A stretch of DNA of 64,000 nucleotides from positions 1 to 64,000 of the forward strand of contig JARKPC010000020.1 in NCBI GenBank assembly GCA_029975435.1, read 5' to 3'. The stretch is from Propionivibrio sp. Its GTDB lineage: Bacteria; Pseudomonadota; Gammaproteobacteria; Burkholderiales; Rhodocyclaceae. This document shows positions 23,853 to 37,883 of this stretch, piece by piece; within the stretch, counting starts at the first letter, position 1, and every line of letters begins with the position of its first letter. The position numbers were made by a program, and so were the translations under genes. The notes under the pieces are model-generated. The model was not told the DNA's origin and made no database searches. It saw only the letters and a list, made by a program, of their open reading frames with translations.

Positions 23853-24922
23853 GCAAGACGCTCCTCGTCATGGCTGGAGGAACAGGCGGCCACGTCTTTC
23901 CCGGGCTCGCCGTCGCCGATCTCCTCGCCGCGCGCGGCTGGAAGATCGTGTGGATGGGCAATCCCGACAGCTTCGAGGCGCGCACCGTGCCGTCTCGCGG
24001 CTATGAGATGGCCTGGGTACGTTTTGGCGCGTTGCGCGGCAAGGGTTTGTTACGCAAGCTGCTGCTGCCGGTGGCGCTGCTTTCCGGCTTTTGGCAGGCG
24101 CTGCGGGAGATTCGCCGGATCAGACCGGACGTCGTGCTGGGGATGGGCGGCTACGTCAGTTTTCCCGGTGGCATGATGGCCGTGTTGCTGAACCGCCCGC
24201 TGGTGATTCACGAACAGAATTCGATTGCCGGGCTGGCCAACCGCGTGCTGTCCAAAGTCGCCGAGCGGGTCGTCTGCGGCTTCCCCGAAGCGTTGCCGAA
24301 GAGCACATGGGTGGGTAATCCGGTACGTCCGGAAATTGCCCAGCTCGCCGAACCCGCGGTGCGCTTCGCCGGGCGCGACGAAGGGCAAGGAGAGCCGCTG
24401 CGCCTGCTGGTGCTGGGCGGAAGCCTGGGGGCGGCGGCCATCAATGAGATAGTGCCGAAGGGTCTGGCGCTGATTCCCGAGGCGGAACGGCCGGTCGTCG
24501 TGCATCAGGCCGGCGAAAGACATCTGGCAACGCTCGAAACCAACTATGCCGCGGCCGGTGTGCGCGCCAATTGCGTCGCGTTCATCCAGGATATGGCCGG
24601 CGCTTATGCATGGGCCGATCTGGTGCTGTGCCGTTCCGGCGCGCTGACCGTGGCCGAGCTGGCGGCGGCCGGAGTGGCCAGCATCCTGGTGCCGTTTCCG
24701 CACGCAGTGGATGATCACCAGACGGCCAACGCAAGATTTTTATCGACGGCGGGGGGAGGCTTCCTGCTGCCGCAACGCGAGATGACTCCGGAATCGATCA
24801 GCCTGATCCGGAATTACACGCGCGGACAGTTGCTGCAGATGGCCGAGCGCGCCCGCGCACTGGCCAGGCCGAATGCAGCGGCGGAAGTGGCGCGCGTGTG
24901 CGAGGAGGTGTGCAAGAGATGA
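23849..24922 (+). CDS. murG: UDP-GlcNAc--MurNAc-(pentapeptide) transferase
   Basis: [66 protein letters not shown]. Confidence 0.97.
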   Translation: MSKTLLVMAGGTGGHVFPGLAVADLLAARGWKIVWMGNPDSFEARTVPSRGYEMAWVRFGALRGKGLLRKLLLPVALLSGFWQALREIRRIRPDVVLGMGGYVSFPGGMMAVLLNRPLVIHEQNSIAGLANRVLSKVAERVVCGFPEALPKSTWVGNPVRPEIAQLAEPAVRFAGRDEGQGEPLRLLVLGGSLGAAAINEIVPKGLALIPEAERPVVVHQAGERHLATLETNYAAAGVRANCVAFIQDMAGAYAWADLVLCRSGALTVAELAAAGVASILVPFPHAVDDHQTANARFLSTAGGGFLLPQREMTPESISLIRNYTRGQLLQMAERARALARPNAAAEVARVCEEVCKR

Positions 24923-26307
24923 AACACAAGATAAAGAACATCCATTTCGTCGGCGTCGGTGGCTCCGGCATGAGCGGCATCGCCGAGGTACTGGTCAACC
25001 TGGGTTTCGGCATCAGCGGTTCGGACCTCGCGGACAATGCGACTACCCGCCGGCTGGCCGGCCTTGGAGTGCGCATCGCCACCGGCCATGCCGGAGACAA
25101 CATCGGCAACGCTGACGCCGTGGTGGTGTCGACTGCCGTCAAGGAAGACAACCCGGAAGTCCAGGCAGCGCGCGCGCGCAAGATTCCGCTGGTGCCGCGC
25201 GCCCAGATGCTGGCCGAACTGATGCGCTTGAAACGCGGCATTGCCGTCGCCGGAACGCACGGCAAGACCACGACGACCAGCCTGGTCGCCTCGATCCTCG
25301 CCGAAGGCGGCATGGATCCGACCTTCGTCATCGGCGGCCGCCTCAACGCCGCCGGCGCCAACGCGCGGCTGGGGTCCGGCGACTTCCTGGTGGCCGAGGC
25401 CGACGAGTCGGACGCATCCTTTCTGTTCCTGTCGCCGGTGATCTCGATCGTCACCAATATCGATGCCGATCACATGGAAACCTATGGCCATGATTTCGGC
25501 CGGCTCAAGCAGACCTTCGTGGATTTCCTGCAGCGCCTGCCGTTCTACGGCGTCGCCGTGCTGTGTGCCGACGACCCGAACGTGCGCGAGATCATGCCGC
25601 AGGTGTCCAAGCAGATCGTCAGCTATGGCGTCAATGAATCGGCCAACGTGCGCGCCGAGAACGTCGTCGCCGAGGACGGTTGCATGAAGTTCGACTGCGT
25701 GCGGATCAACGGCAGCGTCACGCGTTTCCCGGTCACGCTGAATCTGCCCGGCATGCATAACGTACTCAACGCGCTGGCGGCAATTGCCGTCGCCACCGAG
25801 GTTGGAGTTTCCGACGCGGCGATCGTCAAGGCGCTGGCCGAGTTCAAGGGTGTCGGGCGCCGCTTCCAGCGTTATGGCGAGGTGGTTCTGCCGGCTGGCG
25901 GGTCTTTTACCCTGGTCGACGACTACGGCCATCATCCGGCGGAAATGCGCGCGACGATTGCCGCCGCCCGGGGCGCCTTCCCGGGGCGGCGTCTGATGCT
26001 CGCCTTCCAGCCGCACCGGTATACCCGGACGCGCGACTGTTTTGAGGATTTTGTCAGCGTCCTCGGTTCGGTCGATGCGCTGGTCCTGGCCGAAGTCTAT
26101 GCCGCCGGCGAAGCGCCGATCGTGGCCGCCGACGGACGCACGCTGGCGCGTTCGCTGCGGGTCGCCGGACGTGTAGATCCGGTGTTTGTTGAAAACATCG
26201 CCGACGTGCCGCGGACGATTCTGGAGGTCGCCCGCGACGGCGACGTGGTAATCACCATGGGTGCCGGATCGATCGGCGGCGTGCCCGGCAAGCTGGTGCA
26301 AGGTTGA
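24919..26307 (+). CDS. murC: UDP-N-acetylmuramate--L-alanine ligase
   Basis: [44 protein letters not shown]. Confidence 0.97.
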   Translation: MKHKIKNIHFVGVGGSGMSGIAEVLVNLGFGISGSDLADNATTRRLAGLGVRIATGHAGDNIGNADAVVVSTAVKEDNPEVQAARARKIPLVPRAQMLAELMRLKRGIAVAGTHGKTTTTSLVASILAEGGMDPTFVIGGRLNAAGANARLGSGDFLVAEADESDASFLFLSPVISIVTNIDADHMETYGHDFGRLKQTFVDFLQRLPFYGVAVLCADDPNVREIMPQVSKQIVSYGVNESANVRAENVVAEDGCMKFDCVRINGSVTRFPVTLNLPGMHNVLNALAAIAVATEVGVSDAAIVKALAEFKGVGRRFQRYGEVVLPAGGSFTLVDDYGHHPAEMRATIAAARGAFPGRRLMLAFQPHRYTRTRDCFEDFVSVLGSVDALVLAEVYAAGEAPIVAADGRTLARSLRVAGRVDPVFVENIADVPRTILEVARDGDVVITMGAGSIGGVPGKLVQG

Positions 26308-26316
26308 AGGGCGCTT

Positions 26317-27222
26317 ATGACTGATTTCGGAAAAGTGGCCGTCTTGTTCGGCGGCAAGTCGGCCGAACGGGAAGTGTCGTTGAAGAGCGGTTCCCGCGTG
26401 CTCGACGCGCTGCAACGGCAAGGCGTCGACGCCCATGCCTTCGATCCGGCCGCGCGCAAGCTCGATGAGCTGGCCGCGTTTGATCGCGCGTTCATCATGC
26501 TGCACGGACGTTACGGCGAAGATGGCACGATCCAGGGTGCGCTGGAATTGATGGGCATCCCTTACACCGGCAGTGGCGTCATGGCTTCGGCCGTTGGCAT
26601 GGACAAGTGGCGGACCAAGCTGCTGTGGCGTTCGGTCGGCTTGCCGGTGCCCGAGTTCGTCATGCTCGACCTTGGCAGCGACTTCGCTGCCGTCGAAAAG
26701 CAATTGGGCTTGCCGCTCTTCGTGAAACCGGCGTGCGAAGGCTCGTCGATCGGCGTGACCAAGGTGCGCCAAGCCGGCGAACTGCGTCAAGCGTATGAGG
26801 AAGCGGCCAGGCATGACTCGCTGGTCATTGCCGAGCGCGGAGTGATGGGGGGCGAGTACACCGTCGCCATTCTCGGGGATGAAGCGCTGCCGATCATCCG
26901 CATCGTCCCGGCCACCGATTTCTACGATTACGAAGCCAAGTACCTGCGTGACGACACGCGCTATCTCTGCCCCTGCGGGTTGGCGGATGCGCGTGAGCAG
27001 GAGTTGCGCATGCAGGCGCTGGAAGCCTTCCGCGTTCTGGGTTGCCGGGGCTGGGGGCGGGTGGACTTTCTGATGGACGAACAAGGCAACGCCTTCTTTC
27101 TGGAAGTGAATACCTCGCCGGGCATGACTGATCACTCATTGGTGCCGATGGCGGCGCGGGTGGCCGGTCTGTCCTACGAACAACTGGTCTTGCGTGTGCT
27201 GTCGCTGGCGACCCTGGGATGA
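26317..27222 (+). CDS. ddl: D-alanine--D-alanine ligase
   Basis: [52 protein letters not shown]. Confidence 0.97.
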   Translation: MTDFGKVAVLFGGKSAEREVSLKSGSRVLDALQRQGVDAHAFDPAARKLDELAAFDRAFIMLHGRYGEDGTIQGALELMGIPYTGSGVMASAVGMDKWRTKLLWRSVGLPVPEFVMLDLGSDFAAVEKQLGLPLFVKPACEGSSIGVTKVRQAGELRQAYEEAARHDSLVIAERGVMGGEYTVAILGDEALPIIRIVPATDFYDYEAKYLRDDTRYLCPCGLADAREQELRMQALEAFRVLGCRGWGRVDFLMDEQGNAFFLEVNTSPGMTDHSLVPMAARVAGLSYEQLVLRVLSLATLG

Positions 27223-27225
27223 TCG

Positions 27226-27990
27226 ATGTGGAACCGACCGCAGTTGATGAAGGACGTAGCCGACCTGCTCTACGTGGCGGGGGCGGCGGCCTTGCTTGTG
27301 GCTGCGGCAGTGTGGGTGGCGCGCTTGCCGTTGTTCCCGATCCGCGACGTGGTGGTCATGCACGAGTTGCGCGAGGTACGGCGCGCCGAGATAGAGCGCT
27401 CGCTGGCCGGGAAGCTGCGCGGGAATTTTTTCAGCATCAACCTGGATGCGCTCAGGCAGTCACTGGAGCAGCTGCCGTGGGTACGCCGCGCCGACGTGCG
27501 ACGGCAGTGGCCGGCAAGTATCGAGGTGAGTATCGAGGAGCATGTTCCGGTGGCGTTCTGGGGCGTGGCGACGGGGCAACTGGTGAATTCGCACGGAGAA
27601 ATCTTCACCGCCGGTATGACGACGCTTCCTGCCGAGGCGATGCCGGTACTGCTGGGGCCGACCGGTTTCGTGCCGGAAATGCTCGGGTACTACCAGCAGG
27701 CGGTGGAGTTGCTCAAGCCGATCGGGCGCATTCCGCGAACCCTGAATGTCTCGCCGCGGCTGGCCCTGCAACTGAAACTGGACGACGGCATGATCGTCGA
27801 GCTCGGGCGGCAGCAGGCCAAGGCGCCTGTGCGGGAGCGACTGGAGCGGTTCGTCGAGCACTATCCGAGCGTCCTGACGGCGGCCAGACGGCGGCCGGAT
27901 GTCGTGGATATGCGGTATCCAAAGGGATTTGCGCTGAGAGTCAATGCACTGGCCGTCGCGCCGGAAAGTGAAAGAAAAGGGAAGCCATGA
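27226..27990 (+). CDS. ftsQ: Cell division protein FtsQ
   Basis: Single TM with POTRA-like domain, LPWVRRADVRRQWPASIEVSIEEHVPVAFWG; between ddl and ftsA. Confidence 0.92.
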   Translation: MWNRPQLMKDVADLLYVAGAAALLVAAAVWVARLPLFPIRDVVVMHELREVRRAEIERSLAGKLRGNFFSINLDALRQSLEQLPWVRRADVRRQWPASIEVSIEEHVPVAFWGVATGQLVNSHGEIFTAGMTTLPAEAMPVLLGPTGFVPEMLGYYQQAVELLKPIGRIPRTLNVSPRLALQLKLDDGMIVELGRQQAKAPVRERLERFVEHYPSVLTAARRRPDVVDMRYPKGFALRVNALAVAPESERKGKP

Positions 27991-29216
27991 GCAGGGAAAG
28001 CAAGGAAATCATCGTTGGCCTCGATATCGGCACGACCAAGGTCGTGGCGCTGGTGGCGGAAGTCAGCCCCGACGATCGGCTCAACATCATCGGCATGGGG
28101 TCTCAGGACTCGCGCGGACTGAAAAAGGGAGTGGTGGTCAATATCGAGGATACGGTCGCCACGATCTCGCGCGTGATCCAGGAAGTCGAGCTGATGGCCG
28201 ACTGCAAGGTCAAGGACGTGTATACCGGCATCGCCGGCAGCCACATCCGCAGCTTCAACTCCAACGGCATGGTGGCCATCAAGGACAAGGAAGTCACGCC
28301 GATGGACGTCGAGCGCGTGATCGAGACGGCGCGTGCCATGCCCATCCCGGCCGACCAGGAAATCCTGCACATCCTGACCCAGGAATTCATCATCGATGAC
28401 CAGGATGGCATTCGCGAGCCGATCGGCATGAGCGGATTCCGCCTGGAAGTGAAGGTGCACATCGTCACCGGTGCCGTTTCGGCCGCGCAAAACATTGTGA
28501 AATGCGTGCGCCGCTGCGGTCTGGAAGTCAATGACCTGGTCCTGCAGCCGCTGGCCTCGAGCTACGCCGTGCTGTCCGAGGACGAGAAGGATCTCGGCGT
28601 GTGCCTGATCGACATCGGTGGCGGCACGACCGATCTCGCCGTGTGGACACAGGGCGCGATCCGCCACACCTCGGTGATCCCGATCGCCGGCGACCAGATC
28701 ACCAACGACATCGCCATGGCGTTGCGCACGCCGACCCGCGAGGCCGAGGACATCAAGTGCAAGTTCGGCTGCGCGCTGTCCGACCTCGCCGATCCCGAGG
28801 ACGTGCTGGACGTGGCCGGTGTCGACGATCGTCCGTCGCGCAAGCTGTCGCGCCGGGCGCTGGCCGACGTCATCCAGCCGCGCGTCGAGGAGTTGTTCGA
28901 GCTGATCCAGGCGGAACTGCGCCGTTCCGGCTTCGAGGAAGTGCTGTCGTCCGGCATCGTGCTGACCGGCGGGTCGTCGGTCATGCCCGGCATGATCGAA
29001 TTGGGCGAGGAGGTTTTCCACATGCCGGTGCGTCTGGGAATACCCAAGTACTCCGGAGCGCTTGCCGACGTCATTCAGTCGCCGCGCTTCGCCACGTCCT
29101 ACGGACTTCTGCTGGAGGCGCTCACGCAAAGGAAACGCGGGCTGAAGGTGCGCGAAACGCGCGACGTAAAGCAGATCTTCGGGCGCATGAAATCCTGGTT
29201 TGAAAAGAATTTTTGA
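27987..29216 (+). CDS. ftsA: Cell division protein FtsA
   Basis: VGLDIGTTKVVALVAEV, CLIDIGGGTTDLAV, IVLTGGSSVMPG. Confidence 0.97.
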   Translation: MSRESKEIIVGLDIGTTKVVALVAEVSPDDRLNIIGMGSQDSRGLKKGVVVNIEDTVATISRVIQEVELMADCKVKDVYTGIAGSHIRSFNSNGMVAIKDKEVTPMDVERVIETARAMPIPADQEILHILTQEFIIDDQDGIREPIGMSGFRLEVKVHIVTGAVSAAQNIVKCVRRCGLEVNDLVLQPLASSYAVLSEDEKDLGVCLIDIGGGTTDLAVWTQGAIRHTSVIPIAGDQITNDIAMALRTPTREAEDIKCKFGCALSDLADPEDVLDVAGVDDRPSRKLSRRALADVIQPRVEELFELIQAELRRSGFEEVLSSGIVLTGGSSVMPGMIELGEEVFHMPVRLGIPKYSGALADVIQSPRFATSYGLLLEALTQRKRGLKVRETRDVKQIFGRMKSWFEKNF

Positions 29217-29252
29217 TCGGTTTATTCAAGTTTTTTGCAGAGGAGAGAGGCC

Positions 29253-30434
29253 ATGACCATGTTTGAAATCATCGAGAAAGAGGAACTTGCCAGCGATTCC
29301 GATACGGTAATCAAGGTGATCGGCGTCGGCGGTGCCGGCGGCAATGCGGTTGATCACATGATTCGCGAAGGGGTGATGGGCGTCGAGTTCGTCGCCGCCA
29401 ACACCGATGCGCAGGCATTGAAGCGCAGCGTCGCGCACAAGAAGCTGCGTCTGGGCAAGACCGGGCTGGGAGCGGGGGCGAAGCCGGAAGTCGGGCGCAA
29501 TGCGGCCGTCGAGGAGCGCGAGCAGATCGCGGAGGCGCTGAAGGGCGCGCACATGGCTTTCATCACCGCTGGCATGGGCGGTGGCACGGGCACCGGCGCC
29601 GCGCCGATCGTGGCCGAAGTGGCGCGCGAAATGGGCGTCCTGACCGTTGCCGTGGTGACCAAGCCGTTTGCCTTCGAGGGCAAACGCGCGAAGATCGCCG
29701 AAGCCGGGATCGCAGAATTGCAGAAGAACGTCGATTCGCTGATCGTCATCCTCAACGACAAGCTGATGGATGTGCTCGGTGACGACGTCTCCATGGATGA
29801 GGCCTTCAAGGCGGCCGATAACGTGCTGCGCAACGCCGTCGGCGGCATCGCCGAGATCATCAACTTCCCGGGGTTGGTCAACGTCGACTTCGAAGACGTG
29901 CGCACGGTGATGGGCGAAATGGGCATGGCCATGATGGGTTCGGCCTACGCTTCCGGCGTTGACCGCGCCCGTATCGCCGCCGAGCAGGCCGTGGCTTCGC
30001 CGCTGCTCGAAGGCGTCAATCTCTCCGGCGCCAAGGGCGTGCTGGTCAACATCACTTCGTCGCGCAGCCTGAAGATGAAGGAAGTCAACGAAGTCATGAA
30101 CACCGTCCGCGAATTTGCCGCTGACGACGCGCACATCATTTTCGGTGCGGTGTACGACGAAGGCATGGGCGACGAACTGCGCGTGACGGTCGTGGCTACC
30201 GGTCTCGGCCAGCAGCAGTCCAAGCGCCAACCGTTCGAGGTGATCAACACGCCGGTCATGCAGGCCACCGGGACCGACGGCGCATTTGCCCAGGGTGCAG
30301 GTATCGACTACAGCCAACTTGACGTGCCGGCGGTCGTGCGCAAGGGACGCAGCAGCACGACGGTCGAGGCGCTGGCCAATAGCGGCGTAGACCGCTATGA
30401 CATACCAGCCTTCCTGCGCAAGCAAGCTGACTGA
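29253..30434 (+). CDS. ftsZ: Cell division protein FtsZ
   Basis: KVIGVGGAGGNAVDHMI, GGGTGTGAAPIVAEVA, C-terminal DIPAFLRKQAD. Confidence 0.97.
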   Translation: MTMFEIIEKEELASDSDTVIKVIGVGGAGGNAVDHMIREGVMGVEFVAANTDAQALKRSVAHKKLRLGKTGLGAGAKPEVGRNAAVEEREQIAEALKGAHMAFITAGMGGGTGTGAAPIVAEVAREMGVLTVAVVTKPFAFEGKRAKIAEAGIAELQKNVDSLIVILNDKLMDVLGDDVSMDEAFKAADNVLRNAVGGIAEIINFPGLVNVDFEDVRTVMGEMGMAMMGSAYASGVDRARIAAEQAVASPLLEGVNLSGAKGVLVNITSSRSLKMKEVNEVMNTVREFAADDAHIIFGAVYDEGMGDELRVTVVATGLGQQQSKRQPFEVINTPVMQATGTDGAFAQGAGIDYSQLDVPAVVRKGRSSTTVEALANSGVDRYDIPAFLRKQAD

Positions 30435-30528
30435 CGTAAAGATAAAGAAGTTGTAACACTTTCCTCTCTGCAAGAAGGGGGTTGGCGGGTTGTGCTACAA
30501 TCCGCCGATCCCCAGTTTTTTCAAACAC

Positions 30529-31470
30529 ATGCTTAAACAGCGCACTCTCAAGTCGGTGATCCGGGCGTCCGGTGTGGGCCTGCATTCTGGCGTCAAGGTC
30601 AATATGATCCTGCGGCCGGCGGCGCCGAATACAGGGATCGTCTTCCGGCGCGTCGATCTCGATCCGGTAGTCGATCTGCGGGCGTCGGCTCTGGAAGTCG
30701 GCGATACGCGCATGTGTTCCTGTCTTGAGCGCGAGGTTGGGTCGGTTCGTGCCAAGGTGGGTACCATCGAACATCTCATGTCGGCGCTCGCCGGCCTCGG
30801 CGTGGACAACGCCTACGTCGATCTCGACGCCGCCGAAGTGCCGATCCTGGACGGCTCGGCGTCGCCTTTCGTTTTTCTGATCCAGTCGGCCGGCATCGAG
30901 GAACAGCCGGTGCCCAAGAAGTTCATCCGCGTCAAGCACCCGATCGAAGTGCGCGAGAGCGACCGGACGGGCGACAAATGGGCGAGGTTCGATCCTTACG
31001 ACGGTTATCGTCTGACCTTCTCCATCGTTTTCAACCATCCGGCGATCGATCGCACCGGGCAGGAAGTGACCATCGATTTTGCCGAGCAGTCCTACGTGCG
31101 CGAGGTCTCACGCGCACGCACTTTCGGGTTCATGCAGGAGGTCGAATGGTTGCGCGAGAACGGCCTGGCGCAGGGTGGCGGCCTCGACAACGCCGTCGTT
31201 CTCGACGAGTTTCGCGTGCTAAATGCTGATGGTCTGCGCTATGCGGACGAATTCGTCAAGCACAAGGTGCTCGATGCGATTGGTGACCTCTATCTGCTGG
31301 GACACCCGCTGCTGGCTTCCTTTACGGCGCACAAATCCGGACACGCCCTGAACAACCTGCTGGCGCGCGAACTGCTGGCCCATCCCGAGGCGTGGGAGTT
31401 CGTCTCCTTCGAGGACGAGTCGCGCGCGCCGCAATCCCTTGTCCGCTGGCTAGCGCAGCCAGCGCACTGA
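30529..31470 (+). CDS. lpxC: UDP-3-O-acyl-N-acetylglucosamine deacetylase
   Basis: [69 protein letters not shown]. Confidence 0.97.
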   Translation: MLKQRTLKSVIRASGVGLHSGVKVNMILRPAAPNTGIVFRRVDLDPVVDLRASALEVGDTRMCSCLEREVGSVRAKVGTIEHLMSALAGLGVDNAYVDLDAAEVPILDGSASPFVFLIQSAGIEEQPVPKKFIRVKHPIEVRESDRTGDKWARFDPYDGYRLTFSIVFNHPAIDRTGQEVTIDFAEQSYVREVSRARTFGFMQEVEWLRENGLAQGGGLDNAVVLDEFRVLNADGLRYADEFVKHKVLDAIGDLYLLGHPLLASFTAHKSGHALNNLLARELLAHPEAWEFVSFEDESRAPQSLVRWLAQPAH

Positions 31471-31485
31471 GCGAAGGGCGCACGC

Positions 31486-31674
31486 ATGTGGCTGCTGCGC
31501 CTGCTCGGTATCCTGACCCTGATTGCTGTCGGTGGGGGCTTTGTCGCTTACCTGCTGACCCGAAACCCCAAATACCTGCAATTTTCCTGGCGTGTTTTCC
31601 GCTACGCAGTGATAGTAGCGTTGCTGGTCTTCGCACTGCTGATTCTTGAGCGCGTCGCGGTCATTCCGTTCTAG
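31486..31674 (+). CDS. Small two-TM protein of unknown function
   Basis: 62 aa, MWLLRLLGILTLIAVGGGFVAYLLTRNPKYLQFSWRVFRYAVIVALLVFALLILERVAVIPF; 15 bp downstream of lpxC. Confidence 0.6.
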   Translation: MWLLRLLGILTLIAVGGGFVAYLLTRNPKYLQFSWRVFRYAVIVALLVFALLILERVAVIPF

Positions 31675-32095
31675 CGGAGCGCTTGATCAGGGTCTCGACG
31701 GCGTGGCGCAGATCCGATTCCGGCAACGCGTCGCGCAGTTCCTCCAGGTTGCGGCTGGTCTGCGCGCTTAATGGCTTTGGCATGGAACTCCTTGATTGCG
31801 TTGCGATTTCCGTCGCTTGCACTTTGACCTGAACGCCGCTACACTCGACGCCTCGTTTGGAAAAACCATCGGCCAGGGTGGTCGCCAGCTGGCGCAACTT
31901 GGCTGCAACCGCGCCGTTCGTGGCGTGAATAACAATAATTCCTGACTTGTAATTCGCTATCGTACTTGCCTGGCGCAGGTGTGCCGGTGCGATCTCCTGG
32001 TAGAGATTCGCCAACCGGAGAAGCAGTCTTGCATGCGCCAGTACGTTGCCAGCGCCGTCGGCCGAATCGAGGAAGTCTTCGAGGGTGTTGGGCAT
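31661..32095 (-). CDS. DUF721/DciA-like protein (candidate DnaB loader)
   Basis: IANYKSGIIVIHATNGAVAAKLRQLATTLADGFSKRG matches the DUF721 pattern. Confidence 0.7.
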   Translation of the reverse strand: MPNTLEDFLDSADGAGNVLAHARLLLRLANLYQEIAPAHLRQASTIANYKSGIIVIHATNGAVAAKLRQLATTLADGFSKRGVECSGVQVKVQATEIATQSRSSMPKPLSAQTSRNLEELRDALPESDLRHAVETLIKRSARTE

Positions 32096-32118
32096 CGGGA
32101 GCTATGAGGAGGAATCGA

Positions 32119-33114
32119 GTGAATATTATTCTGGTTTCCAGCCGTCTGAAGACGGCCAAGACGCTGCATCTTACACCGCGCTTCCTGCTGGGGGCCGTGT
32201 TCGGCTTCATTTTCCTGTCCTTCGTCACGTCGTTTGTCTTTTCGTGGGTTGGCATTCGCTTCAACCTGCCGTTCGCTTCCGACCTGGTGGCTCTGGTACA
32301 GCAGCAACACAATCAGAAGAACGAGGAGTACCTGCGCGACAACGTATCTTCGATGGCGGTCAAGCTCGGGGAAATGCAGGCGCAGGTGCTGCGGCTGGAT
32401 TCATTGAGCGAACGGATTTCGAAACTCTCTGGTGTGCCGTTGCCGAAAAACGAACTGGGCAGCAAACCCGCGAAGGACGGCAAGGACGGGAAAGGCGGTC
32501 CGCTGATCCGTCCGTCGGCTCCGCTTTCAGCCGTCGAATTGCAACGCGAGATCGATCGGCTGGGTGAACTCGTCGACCAGCGCAGCGACGAGCTGACGGC
32601 CCTCGAGTCGCAACTGATGGAGCGCAGGATCAAGACGTCGTTGCTGCCGACGATCGTGCCGATCGAGGCGGATCATGTCGGGTCTTCCTTCGGTCGCCGC
32701 ATCGATCCGATCGCCGGCATTGGTGCGATGCATGAGGGTATCGATTTCGTCGCCGAAACAGGGACACGGGTCATCGCCTCGGCCGGAGGCGTGGTGGCAT
32801 TGGCCGAATATCACCCGCAGTACGGCAAGATGATCGAGATCGATCATGGCAACGAGTTTTCTTCACGCTATGCCCATTTGTCGAATATTTCGGTCAAGAC
32901 CGGGCAAATCGTCCGCCGCGGCCAGCTTATCGGCGCCAGCGGCAATACCGGACGTTCGACCGGGCCGCACCTGCATTTCGAAGTGCGCTTCAAGGGCGTG
33001 GCCCAGAATCCGGCGCGCTTCCTGCAGATGGGCGTACAGACCGCCCTGGCAACCCCGCCGGCTGCAGCAAAGCAGCCCGGACTTTCGGGTCAGAACGCCA
33101 AACGCAAACGCTGA
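32119..33114 (+). CDS. M23 family murein hydrolase-like peptidase
   Basis: GSSFGRRIDPIAGIGAMHEGIDFVAETGTRVIASAGGVVA, HGNEFSSRYAHLS, GSTGPHLHFEVRFKG-type motifs; GTG start after AGGAGG, or ATG at 32104. Confidence 0.92.
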   Translation: MNIILVSSRLKTAKTLHLTPRFLLGAVFGFIFLSFVTSFVFSWVGIRFNLPFASDLVALVQQQHNQKNEEYLRDNVSSMAVKLGEMQAQVLRLDSLSERISKLSGVPLPKNELGSKPAKDGKDGKGGPLIRPSAPLSAVELQREIDRLGELVDQRSDELTALESQLMERRIKTSLLPTIVPIEADHVGSSFGRRIDPIAGIGAMHEGIDFVAETGTRVIASAGGVVALAEYHPQYGKMIEIDHGNEFSSRYAHLSNISVKTGQIVRRGQLIGASGNTGRSTGPHLHFEVRFKGVAQNPARFLQMGVQTALATPPAAAKQPGLSGQNAKRKR

Positions 33115-33222
33115 ACCACTCCTGCATTTGTGCTCCCGATAGCCGCATTCGGTGCGTGCCGCCCTTGACAGAAGCCGCGTGTTAGAATCGGCATCTTTTA
33201 ACGCGCTTACGCACATTCCAGA

Positions 33223-35931
<2,709 letters not shown>

Positions 35932-35952
35932 CGTCCAAACACATCCCGCGTC

Positions 35953-35979
35953 CGTCATTCAGGTGAAAGCCAGAATCCA
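35953..35979 (-). repeat. REP-like 27-nt palindromic element, copy 1
   Basis: Minus strand TGGATTCTGGCTTTCACCTGAATGACG; 22/27 identical by eye to the copy at 55334. Confidence 0.5.
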
Positions 35980-35997
35980 AATGGAAGCGGAGAGCCG

Positions 35998-36019
35998 CAC
36001 CCCGGCTTGTGCCGGGGTG
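35998..36019. repeat. Perfect hairpin of the same style, probably the second half of the element
   Basis: CACCCCGGC-TTGT-GCCGGGGTG; no T tract follows. Confidence 0.45.
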
Positions 36020-36041
36020 ACTATCGAGCCATGAGGTTCAC

Positions 36042-37277
36042 ATGCCCGTCAATTACGCCACCCCTTCTCCAGAGAAACTCTTCCCCGTCGCCGGCGTGCG
36101 TCTCGGCGTGGCCGAGGCCGGCATCCGCAAGGCCGACCGCCGTGATCTCACCCTGCTCGCGCTGGATCCGGGCGCGACCGTAGCCGGGGTATTCACCCAG
36201 AACCGCTTTTGCGCAGCACCGGTGCATCTCTGCCGCCGGCATCTTGCCAGCGGAGAAATCCGGGCGCTGGTGATCAACACCGGGATTGCCAACGCCGGTA
36301 CTGGAGAGCCAGGAATGCTCGCTGCGCAGGAAACCTGTTCGGCCGTGGCCAAACTGCTTGGGGTAGGTGCCAACCAGGTATTACCGTTCTCCACCGGCGT
36401 CATTCTCGAACCGCTGCCGGTCGACCGGTTGGTAGCCGGTTTGCCGAAATGCCAGGCCGACCTCAAAGCCGACAACTGGCACGCCGCGGCGCACGCCATC
36501 ATGACCACCGACACCGTGGCCAAGGCCGCCTCGCGCAAGGTCGATATCGACGGCAAGACCATCACCGTCACCGGCATCAGCAAGGGCGCCGGCATGATCA
36601 AGCCGAACATGGCCACCATGCTCGGCTTTGTTGCCACGGACGCCGGCATTGCCGCGCCGCTGTTGCAGCAACTGGTGCGTGAAGCGGCGGATGAATCCTT
36701 TAATTGCATTACCGTCGATGGCGATACCTCGACCAACGACTCGTTCATCGTTATCGCCACTGGAAAATCCGGCGCACAATTCGCCGATGCCGCCGCGCCC
36801 GGCTACACCGCGGTGCGTGAAGCGATAATCGGCGTGGCGCGCGAACTGGCGCAGGCCATCGTACGTGACGGCGAGGGCGCCACCAAGTTCATTACCGTGG
36901 CCGTCGAAGGCGGCCGCGACCGCGAGGAATGCAAGGCCGTCGGCTACGCCATCGGCCACTCGCCGCTGGTCAAGACCGCCTTTTTCGCCTCCGACCCCAA
37001 TCTCGGCCGCATCCTCGCCGCCATCGGCTATGCCCGCATCGACGCGCTGGACGTCGACAAGGTTCGTGTCTGGCTCGGCAGCGCGGGGCAGGAAGTGCTG
37101 GTTGCCGAGAACGGTGGCCGGGCGCCGTCGTATCGCGAGGAAGACGGCGCGCGCATCATGCAGGCCAAGGAAATCACCGTGCGCGTCAATCTCGGACGCG
37201 GGGCCGTCAGCGCCAACGTCTATACCTGCGATTTCTCGTACGATTACGTGAAGATCAACGCGGACTATCGGAGCTGA
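36042..37277 (+). CDS. argJ: Bifunctional ornithine acetyltransferase/N-acetylglutamate synthase
   Basis: [20 protein letters not shown] (autocleavage ATML), [18 protein letters not shown]. Confidence 0.96.
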   Translation: MPVNYATPSPEKLFPVAGVRLGVAEAGIRKADRRDLTLLALDPGATVAGVFTQNRFCAAPVHLCRRHLASGEIRALVINTGIANAGTGEPGMLAAQETCSAVAKLLGVGANQVLPFSTGVILEPLPVDRLVAGLPKCQADLKADNWHAAAHAIMTTDTVAKAASRKVDIDGKTITVTGISKGAGMIKPNMATMLGFVATDAGIAAPLLQQLVREAADESFNCITVDGDTSTNDSFIVIATGKSGAQFADAAAPGYTAVREAIIGVARELAQAIVRDGEGATKFITVAVEGGRDREECKAVGYAIGHSPLVKTAFFASDPNLGRILAAIGYARIDALDVDKVRVWLGSAGQEVLVAENGGRAPSYREEDGARIMQAKEITVRVNLGRGAVSANVYTCDFSYDYVKINADYRS

Positions 37278-37406
37278 CAGGGGGCGGCGAGTTTCGGCGC
37301 AATCACTGGGCGATAGGATGCAGGAATACCTTTGGGGGAAGGATGCGCGGATTGCCCTTATCGCGGAATCGGTAAAGCGCGGCGACTCGGGCGCACCCTC
37401 TCGAGA

Positions 37407-37790
37407 CTAATGCAGCACCCGCGGGATGGCCAGCGTAAATGCCGGGATCTCCGCCTCGAAGGCAGTTCCATCCTCGGCCATCATCTGGTAGGTGCCGCGC
37501 ATGATACCGACCGGCGTGTCGAGCTGGCAGCCGCTCGTGTATTCGTACTTCTCTCCCGGCCGCAGCAAGGGTTGTTCGCCAACTACACCCAGCCCGCGTA
37601 CTTCCTGCACGTTTGAATTGCCGTCGGTGATGATCCAGTGGCGCGAGATCAATTGTGCCGCGACCGTACCGACGTTCTCCACGGTGATGGTGTAGGCGAA
37701 GACGTAGCGTTCAGCATCCGAGTCCGATTGCTCGGGAACGTATTGCGGGAGCGCAGTGACGTCGATCTGGTATTTTTTGCTTTTGGCCAT
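37407..37790 (-). CDS. apaG: ApaG protein
   Basis: YVFAYTITVENVGTVAAQLISRHWIITDGNSNVQEVRGLGVVGEQPLLRPGEKYEYTSG. Confidence 0.95.
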   Translation of the reverse strand: MAKSKKYQIDVTALPQYVPEQSDSDAERYVFAYTITVENVGTVAAQLISRHWIITDGNSNVQEVRGLGVVGEQPLLRPGEKYEYTSGCQLDTPVGIMRGTYQMMAEDGTAFEAEIPAFTLAIPRVLH

Positions 37791-37883
37791 GACGGGTAAT
37801 CAGTTGGATTCTTCAATCAGGGAAATTCCTGTTGCAGCTAAGACTGCGGTATATTCTCCCAAGTTCATGCACTACAAGCCTTT

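Noticed and set aside
24814-27135. 773-aa ORF antisense to murC/ddl
   Set aside because: Mirror-frame artefact over conserved genes
31486-31674. SecM-like arrest peptide upstream of secA
   Set aside because: No FxxxxWIxxxxGIRAGP-type arrest motif; the gene is two genes away from secA and looks like a plain two-TM protein
33160-33190. TTGACA...TAGAAT promoter for secA
   Set aside because: Spacer is only 12 nt, too short for a sigma-70 promoter
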